Of a DNA stretch of 33,699 bases, positions 28,637 through 33,699 are shown piece by piece. A program made the position numbers and the translations under genes. The notes under the pieces are model-generated. The model had not been told where the DNA came from. It saw nothing but the letters and a program-made list of their open reading frames with translations, and searched no databases. Source of the stretch: Actinokineospora enzanensis DSM 44649 (GTDB taxonomy: Bacteria > Actinomycetota > Actinomycetes > Mycobacteriales > Pseudonocardiaceae); contig NZ_KB894453.1 of NCBI RefSeq assembly GCF_000374445.1, forward strand, positions 1 to 33,699, given 5' to 3'. The stretch's first letter is position 1. The number at the start of each line of letters is the position of its first letter.

Positions 28637-30126
28637 GCAACACCAGGATGTACGGGGGATGGCGCCCCAGGCGCGGTTTCGGCGTCGGCAAGCTGACCGA
28701 GGCGCAGACGGCGGTGACCGCGGCCTGCGTGTTCGTCCCACTGGGCGTCTGGGTGGTCATCACGACCTTCGGCCTCTCGCTGCTGGTCATGCCGGTGGCC
28801 ATCGGGATCGCCGTCGTGGTCGCGCTGCTCACGCTGATCCCGCACCGCACGCACGGCACCTCGCTCGGCGGGGCCGCGGTGATCTGGATGCGGACCCGCA
28901 CCGCGCGCAGGAAGGGCTGGACGGAGTGGGAGACGGGTGTTTTCACCCGCCACCCAAGGAAAAACGAGTTGCCCGGTGTGCTCGCGCCGATCGTCCCGCT
29001 GTCCACTCAGGACGGTCTTGGGCAGCCGTACGGGCTGCTGTGGGATCGCCGGACCGGGAGGCTGACCTCCAGCGTCCGGGTGGCCCCGGTCGGCACGGTG
29101 CTGGCCGACCAGGATCGCACCGACCTGTGGATCGGCAGCTTCGCGGCGTGGCAGGCGGCGCTGGGCTACGAGCCGACGATCGAGTGGGTCGCGATCGTCG
29201 TGGAGTCCGCGCCGTCGAGCGGCACCGAGCTGGCCGACTACGTGGCCGACCGGCTCGATCCGAACGCGCCGCAGGTCGCGCGGGACACCATGACCGAGGT
29301 CGCCGAGTCGCACCGCGGGTCGACGGCCGACATCTCGGTGCGCGTGAACATGACGTTCCAGCCGATGCGGGCACGACCCGCGCCGCAGGACGACGCGGAG
29401 CGGGTGGCCGAGGTCAGCCGGGCGATGGCCGGACTCGAGGGCGACCTGCCGCTGTGCGGGGTCGCCAGCCTCGGGCGGGCCACGGCCGCGACGATGACGC
29501 ACTGGCTGCGCTCGGCCTACGACCCGGACGCCCGCAGCGAGCTGGGGCGGCTGTCCGAGCAGAACCATCTGCTCGCGTGGTCGGACGCCGGGCCGGTGCG
29601 GGCCGAGGCGCTGGTGGATCACTACTGGCACGACAGCGGCTGGTCGGTGTCGTGGGCGATGTCGGGGCTGCCCAACCAGAACGTCACCAGCAACATCTTG
29701 GCGCCGCTGGTCACTCCGGGCCGCTACCACCGCAGGGTCTGCATCACCTACCAGCCGTTCCCGGCCGACCAGGCCGGGGACGTGGTGACGCGGGAGGCCT
29801 CGGGCTCGTCGTTCCGCCGCCAGTTGCGCCGGCGGCGCGGGGTCGACGACACCGCGCGGGACCGCGCCGATGAGGCACGGGCGATCCAGGCCGCCGAGGA
29901 GGAGGCGCAAGGCTCGGGCGTCGGGCTGTGGGCGATGTACGTGACCACCACGGTGGAGGACCCGCGCAAGCTGCCCGACGCGATCGCCGATGTGGAAAGT
30001 CGCGCCCGCAACGCGAAGTTGCGGCTTCGCAGGTGCTGGGGCTGGCAGCACGCGGGTTTCGCCGCGTCACTCGGGGTCGGCGTGTACCCGCCGGAGCTGA
30101 TGAAGCGGGGCAGGTGGGCGCGATGA
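28633..30126 (+). CDS. SCO6880-family type IV secretion-associated membrane protein
   Basis: ATG 28633 overlaps the previous stop (ATGA). The 497-residue protein has two adjacent membrane helices (about 28-70; VTAACVFVPLGVWVVITTFGLSLLVMPVAIGIAVVVALL is one long block) and a large soluble domain. Features such as RPRRGFGVGKLTEAQT, ERVAEVSRAMAGLEGDLPL, TMTHWLRSAYDPDAR and the final GWQHAGFAASLGVGVYPPELMKRG match what is annotated as the SCO6880 family in actinobacteria, a PrgI/VirB3-like membrane part with a VirB4-N-terminal-like extension. It is expected to dock with the ATPase encoded next. The soluble part has no Walker motif, so ATP hydrolysis would come from the partner. Confidence 0.85.
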   Translation: MSNTRMYGGWRPRRGFGVGKLTEAQTAVTAACVFVPLGVWVVITTFGLSLLVMPVAIGIAVVVALLTLIPHRTHGTSLGGAAVIWMRTRTARRKGWTEWETGVFTRHPRKNELPGVLAPIVPLSTQDGLGQPYGLLWDRRTGRLTSSVRVAPVGTVLADQDRTDLWIGSFAAWQAALGYEPTIEWVAIVVESAPSSGTELADYVADRLDPNAPQVARDTMTEVAESHRGSTADISVRVNMTFQPMRARPAPQDDAERVAEVSRAMAGLEGDLPLCGVASLGRATAATMTHWLRSAYDPDARSELGRLSEQNHLLAWSDAGPVRAEALVDHYWHDSGWSVSWAMSGLPNQNVTSNILAPLVTPGRYHRRVCITYQPFPADQAGDVVTREASGSSFRRQLRRRRGVDDTARDRADEARAIQAAEEEAQGSGVGLWAMYVTTTVEDPRKLPDAIADVESRARNAKLRLRRCWGWQHAGFAASLGVGVYPPELMKRGRWAR

Positions 30127-30275
30127 GTCGACTTCCGCGCCTCGGGCAACGGCACGTTCCACTCACGTTCCCGGTCGACCGGCACCGCCTCCTGGGCGAG
30201 CTCGCGGCGACCTGGGCGCGTGGGCGCAGATGTCGCGCCGTCCGCCACGGCGGTTCCCGAGGGTCGGGTCCGTGA
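30123..30275 (+). CDS. Possible small coupled ORF (50 residues)
   Basis: ATG 30123 overlaps the SCO6880 stop in the same ATGA manner as the real genes nearby. The frame continues for 50 codons (MSRLPRLGQRHVPLTFPVDRH, then RLLGELAATWARGRR) with mixed codon bias. The first 35 codons look plausibly coding; the end is Arg/Gly-rich. It may be a genuine basic peptide or a chance frame in the 249-base gap before the ATPase gene. Confidence 0.3.
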   Translation: MSRLPRLGQRHVPLTFPVDRHRLLGELAATWARGRRCRAVRHGGSRGSGP

Positions 30276-30375
30276 GCCGGTGGAGCGCAGCGCCGGACCG
30301 GCGGGGACCGGTCCGTGACCAGCAGTTCTTGAACTTTCCGGGGGGAAAGATGTTGCAAGCGAGCAGGTGGGGCAC
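30276..30375 (+). promoter_or_regulatory. Structured translation-initiation region of the VirB4-like gene
   Basis: GGACCGG/CCGGTCC forms a perfect 7-bp hairpin near 30292-30314. CTTTCC-GGGG-GGAAAG (about 30334-30349) then hides a G-rich ribosome site in its loop and arm. That site precedes ATG 30350, which opens a 12-codon frame (MLQASRWGTWPC) ending at 30388, inside the ATPase gene. Translation of the short frame could control the overlapping ATPase start. Confidence 0.35.
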
Positions 30376-31962
30376 GTGGCCCTGCTGAGTCGACGTAAGC
30401 GGGCACGTGCGGAGCAGAACGTGCCGGACGCGCCGGCGGCGAACGTCGCGACCACAGTGGACACCACCGAGTCCGAGCTGCCGCAGACGGTCGCCGACGC
30501 CGCGGCGCGGCTGGTGCCGACGAAGTCCGACCCGCTGGCCGAGCTGCGCTCGTGGCCGGTTCCACCGGCGCGCGGCTGGGCCACGAACGGCGGCGGCCGG
30601 GACCATCACGTTGGGTCGGCGACCCTGTGGCAGGGCACGAGCACGCAGTTGGCCGGCTTGTATCCGTTCGTCGGCGGGTCCGGGTCGCGGGTCCGTGGCG
30701 TGCCGATCGGGCACGACCTGCACACGCACGAGCCGGTGGGCTTGCATCCGGGCGACTGGCTGAAGTCCGGGCTGATCACCAACACCGGCATGTGGGTTCA
30801 GGCTCAGCCGGGCGTTGGAAAGTCGGCGTTCGCGAAGCGGCTGGGCACCGGGTTGTGCGCGATGGGCTGGATGATGTTCGTCCCGGCCGACGTGAAGGGC
30901 GAGTACTCGCCCTTGATCTCGCGGCTCGGCGGCACGGTCATCAAGATCGGCCGCGGGTTCGACGCGATCAACCCGCTCGACCCCGGACCCTTGGGGCAGT
31001 TGCTGGCCACGGTTCCGGCCGGGAGGCAACGTGACGCGCTGCGCGAGTCGATCCGGGCGCGGCAGACGGCGCTGCTGGAGGGCCTGCTCCTGCTGGAGCT
31101 GGACCGGGCGCCGACCACCACCGAACGCAACCTGGTCAGCCGGGCCCTGGACGTCGCGACGGACGCGACCGACGACGGGCAGCCGACGATCCCGGAGGTC
31201 CGGGCGGTGCTCGATCAGGCGCCGCAGGCCCTGCTGGACGCGGCGCGGGTGGAGGGCCGTCCGGAGCGCTACTTCGACCTGATGCGCGAGGTCCTCTCAG
31301 CCCTCGATCTGCTGGTGGATGGGCCGCTCCGGGGGCTTTTCGACCGGCGGAGCACCGCCCGGCTGGACCCCGCTTCCCCGGCGACGTCGCTGGACATCAG
31401 CGTGCTCGACGAGGAGACCGACGAGGTCGTCGCCGCGGCGATGCTGTGCTCGTGGGCCTGGGGCTCCGGGATGATCGAGGCCCGCCAGGCCGGAGCCGGC
31501 AAGAACATTCTCTGGATCCAGGACGAGGCGTGGAGGGCGCTGCGGACCGGGCCCGGCTTGGTCGAGAAGTCCGACCGGATGACCAGGTTGAACCGCCACA
31601 AAGGCGTCGCGTCGGTCTATTTGACCCACTCGATGGACGACCTGGAGGCGCTGCCCTCGGCCGAGGACCGCGCGAAGGCGCGGGGCATCGCGTCACGGTG
31701 CGCGATCCACGTCTACGGCGGGCTGCCCGCCACGGAGCTGTCCTCGCTGGCCGTGAGCTTGTCCAGCCGTGAGGCCGACATGCTCGCCTCCTGGCAGAGC
31801 GCGGGCACCTGGGTGCCGGGTCAACGGCATCCCGGCCGCGGCCTCTACCTGATCAAGGCCGGTGAGCGCGCGGGCCTTCCGGTGCGGATGCACCTCAACC
31901 GGCGCGAACTTGAGCTCTACAACACCGACTCGGCCTTCCAGGCCAGGGCGAGCGCGGCATGA
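30376..31962 (+). CDS. VirB4/TraC-like type IV secretion ATPase
   Basis: GTG 30376 is used (VALLSRRKRA), with GGTGGGG close upstream; GTG 30367 adds three residues. The 528-residue protein has Walker A QAQPGVGKSAF (142-152), Walker B ILWIQDEAW (378-386) and DVKGEYSPLISRLGG (about 174-188), which follows the nucleotide site in VirB4/HerA-type ATPases. Later VASVYLTHSMDDL and ASRCAIHVYGGLP match the sensor and C-terminal parts. It should power assembly or substrate transfer at the inner membrane with the SCO6880 protein and the coupling protein. The N-terminal domain is short compared with classical VirB4 (about 800 residues), consistent with part of it being supplied by SCO6880. Confidence 0.88.
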   Translation: MALLSRRKRARAEQNVPDAPAANVATTVDTTESELPQTVADAAARLVPTKSDPLAELRSWPVPPARGWATNGGGRDHHVGSATLWQGTSTQLAGLYPFVGGSGSRVRGVPIGHDLHTHEPVGLHPGDWLKSGLITNTGMWVQAQPGVGKSAFAKRLGTGLCAMGWMMFVPADVKGEYSPLISRLGGTVIKIGRGFDAINPLDPGPLGQLLATVPAGRQRDALRESIRARQTALLEGLLLLELDRAPTTTERNLVSRALDVATDATDDGQPTIPEVRAVLDQAPQALLDAARVEGRPERYFDLMREVLSALDLLVDGPLRGLFDRRSTARLDPASPATSLDISVLDEETDEVVAAAMLCSWAWGSGMIEARQAGAGKNILWIQDEAWRALRTGPGLVEKSDRMTRLNRHKGVASVYLTHSMDDLEALPSAEDRAKARGIASRCAIHVYGGLPATELSSLAVSLSSREADMLASWQSAGTWVPGQRHPGRGLYLIKAGERAGLPVRMHLNRRELELYNTDSAFQARASAA

Positions 31963-32100
31963 GCGCTTCCGTCCTCAGCGCGGTCCGCCGCGCGATCACC
32001 GCACCGCGTCCGGTCCGAAGTGGACCGGCTGTTCGGGGTGCACACCGCCGTTGCCGGGGGGCTTCGGCGTGCTTGACCGCATCGCTGTCTCGGGGGGGAC

Positions 32101-32604
32101 ATGATCATGAAAGGCAACGGCATCACCGCGCCGCAGTGGCGGCTGGGGCTGGCCGGGCAGGCTGACGGCGACGAGTTCCTGGGTGCCCAACAGCAGCGTC
32201 TGCGCCCGATCGCCGACCAGGAGTTGTGCGGCGCACGGGACCAGTCGGCGGGCCGGGTCCGGATGCCCGTGGGCGGGCAGTCCGTCCCGCACCACCACGA
32301 CGAGGACCGCACGGTCGTGGTGCTGACCGGGACGGCCGCCACGCTGCTGATGCCCGTGGGCGCGGACCGCTGGCAGAGCGCGGCCGTCACCGGGCCCGGC
32401 GACGTGATCTACGTGCCTGCGGGCTGGGTGCACCAGGCGGTCAACCTCGGCGGGACCGAGGTCAGCGCGATCGAGGTCAGCGCGGATCCGGTGTTCAACC
32501 GCAGCGTGCACGCGCTGCCCGACCTGGCCGAGCAGGGCCTGATCGTGCGGCTGCGGGAAGCGTTCGCCGACGGGCGACTGCTGCCCGGCACGCACGCGGC
32601 GTGA
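32101..32604 (+). CDS. Cupin-domain protein inside the secretion operon
   Basis: ATG 32101 (or 32107) follows a strong G-rich site (CGGGGGGGA). The 167-residue product has a single cupin barrel. Motif 1 is GGQSVPHHHDEDRTVVVLTG (about 58-77), with three His and an acidic residue for metal binding. Motif 2 is GPGDVIYVPAGWVHQAVN (about 99-116), with the last His ligand. Small cupins act as metal-dependent dioxygenases or isomerases, or bind ligands without catalysis. It is unusual between a VirB4-like ATPase and a coupling protein. The 138-base gap before it holds no convincing gene but has a hairpin (CCGGTCC/GGACCGG near 32010). Confidence 0.85.
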   Translation: MIMKGNGITAPQWRLGLAGQADGDEFLGAQQQRLRPIADQELCGARDQSAGRVRMPVGGQSVPHHHDEDRTVVVLTGTAATLLMPVGADRWQSAAVTGPGDVIYVPAGWVHQAVNLGGTEVSAIEVSADPVFNRSVHALPDLAEQGLIVRLREAFADGRLLPGTHAA

Positions 32605-32619
32605 GCGGGTGCGGCTGCC

Positions 32620-33699
32620 ATGACCAACCCGAACGCACGCCAGCACGCCAGCGGCACCATGCCGATCCTGCCGTGGCTGATCGTCGGCTTCTTCGCGCTG
32701 ATCTTCGTCGCGATCGGCGCGATGTGGTCGGCCGCGCAACTCGCGACCGGCGGGGACTTCACCGTGCCCGACTACGGCGGGGTGGCCGGGGCGCTGAAGA
32801 AGCACGGCATCGAGGGGCTGATCGGCCCGGACGGCTCGTCGACCCTGTTCTACGGGGTGCTCATCGGCGAGGTGGTGCTCGTCCTGGCCGCCGTGATCAC
32901 CGTGTCGGTGCTCGTCGCGAAACGACGCCGCCCCAAGGACGGCCACCGCGCGATGGTCTCGCGCAAGGCCTTCGCCGACCTGCAGCGACCGGCGATGGCC
33001 AAACGCGCCCAAGGCCTGCGGCCCTCGCTGGCGGGGACCAAGGCCAAGGAACTGACCGCCCGCGACGTCGGCGCCTCGCTCGGCGACGTCTCCGGCGCCA
33101 CGTTGTTCAAGAGCCACGAGGACGTCGAACTCGTCATCTGCGGCCCGCGTTCCAACAAAACCTCGGCGAAAGTCGTCCCCGACATCCTCGCCGCCCCCGG
33201 CCCGGTGGTGGCCACGTCGAACAAGCCGGACGTCTGGGTCCTGACATCCATGCTGCGGGCGAAGGTCGGCCCGGTCTGGCTGTTCGACCCGCAGCGGATC
33301 ACCTACCAGCAGCAGGGTTTCTGGTGGGATCCGCTGAAGTCGGTGCGTGACGTCGAGTCGGCCGCGCGCATGGCGTCGTACTTCATGCGCGAGGTCGGCG
33401 GCGGCAGCGGCGCCACCGACCGGGCCGACCCGTTCTTCACTCCGGCCGCGGCCAAGACGTTGCGGCAGTTGCTTCTCGCGGCGGCGACCACTTCCGGCAA
33501 GACACTGCGCGACGTCGTGCTGTGGGTGGCCACGCGAGCCGAGGAACCCGCTGTCTACCTCGAACGCGGCGGGTACGTGGCACAGGCCGCGAGCCTGCGG
33601 TCCACTTTGGAGCTTCCGCCGGAGACCAAGGGCGGGATTTTCGAGGGTGTCAGCACCGCGTTGGCGTGCCTGGATTCCGAATCGCTGCTGCGCTGGGTC
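32620..33699 (+). CDS. VirD4/TraG-like type IV coupling protein (partial, continues beyond window)
   Basis: ATG 32620 opens a frame that stays open to the right edge (360 codons seen). Two membrane helices are near the N-terminus (about 15-38 and 85-106; LPWLIVGFFALIFVAIGAM and TLFYGVLIGEVVLVLAAVITV) with an extracytoplasmic loop, the standard layout of coupling proteins. The nucleotide-binding loop is ICGPRSNKTSAKVVPDIL (173-190), like the GPxRSGKTS of VirD4/TraG but with Asn before Lys. VVATSNKPDVW and VWLFDPQRI follow as in TraG-type ATPases. It would recruit substrates to the channel. Walker B and the C-terminus lie outside the window. It starts 15 bases after the cupin stop. Confidence 0.88.
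   Translation, partial: MTNPNARQHASGTMPILPWLIVGFFALIFVAIGAMWSAAQLATGGDFTVPDYGGVAGALKKHGIEGLIGPDGSSTLFYGVLIGEVVLVLAAVITVSVLVAKRRRPKDGHRAMVSRKAFADLQRPAMAKRAQGLRPSLAGTKAKELTARDVGASLGDVSGATLFKSHEDVELVICGPRSNKTSAKVVPDILAAPGPVVATSNKPDVWVLTSMLRAKVGPVWLFDPQRITYQQQGFWWDPLKSVRDVESAARMASYFMREVGGGSGATDRADPFFTPAAAKTLRQLLLAAATTSGKTLRDVVLWVATRAEEPAVYLERGGYVAQAASLRSTLELPPETKGGIFEGVSTALACLDSESLLRWV

Noticed and set aside
31959..32165. 68-residue frame starting with ATGA at the VirB4-like stop
   Set aside because: It continues into the cupin gene in another frame, is Arg/Ala-rich and has no sign of coding bias after the first 15 codons.

Overview
The window is high-GC DNA with many GTG starts, strong G-rich ribosome binding sites and frequent ATGA start/stop overlaps. 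It carries an actinobacterial integration host factor, an SCO6880-type secretion cluster, an EspR-like regulator and a Gram-positive SOS box. This fits a filamentous actinomycete, most likely Pseudonocardiaceae; the family assignment is inference. No rRNA, tRNA, CRISPR array or insertion sequence was recognised.

Layout. 1-2.1 kb: the end of one gene, then a divergent pair (beta-propeller-like protein and an unknown). 2.1-4.3 kb: a long structured intergenic region, an unknown protein and a small lipoprotein. 4.7-8.5 kb: exported proteins (S53 protease, L,D-transpeptidase, choice-of-anchor-P-like protein). 8.5-13.9 kb: a tightly packed membrane operon (MFS exporter, YczE-like fusion, CBU_0592-like protein, glutaminyl cyclase, membrane protein). 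14-17.2 kb: a DNA-related group (mIHF, HTH protein, DprA with a ComF-like phosphoribosyltransferase, SOS-box gene). 17.2-24 kb: regulation (duplicated EspR-like regulator, MFS transporter, GGDEF diguanylate cyclase, large STAND-LuxR regulator). 24.7-33.7 kb: a type IV secretion-like operon running off the right edge (P-loop relic, pilin-like protein, two paralogous Cys-rich ectodomain proteins of which one is fused to a VirB6/TrbL channel, SCO6880 protein, VirB4-like ATPase, cupin, VirD4-like coupling protein).

The main unexpected signals are these. (1) Three tandem minus-strand minigenes at 19499-19681 each have their own Shine-Dalgarno and all encode the same heptapeptide, MRGDREL, with synonymous differences. 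(2) A box TAACTGA/TCAGTTA together with CCATTCGnGTG is shared by three intergenic regions (2.46-2.53, 18.08-18.27 and 24.06-24.12 kb). It ties the 2870 gene, the duplicated EspR-like regulator, an MFS gene and the secretion operon into a candidate regulon. (3) Chains of perfect stem-loops precede the secretion operon and the 2870 gene. (4) A perfect SOS box lies over the start codon of a small unknown gene next to the DprA/phosphoribosyltransferase pair.
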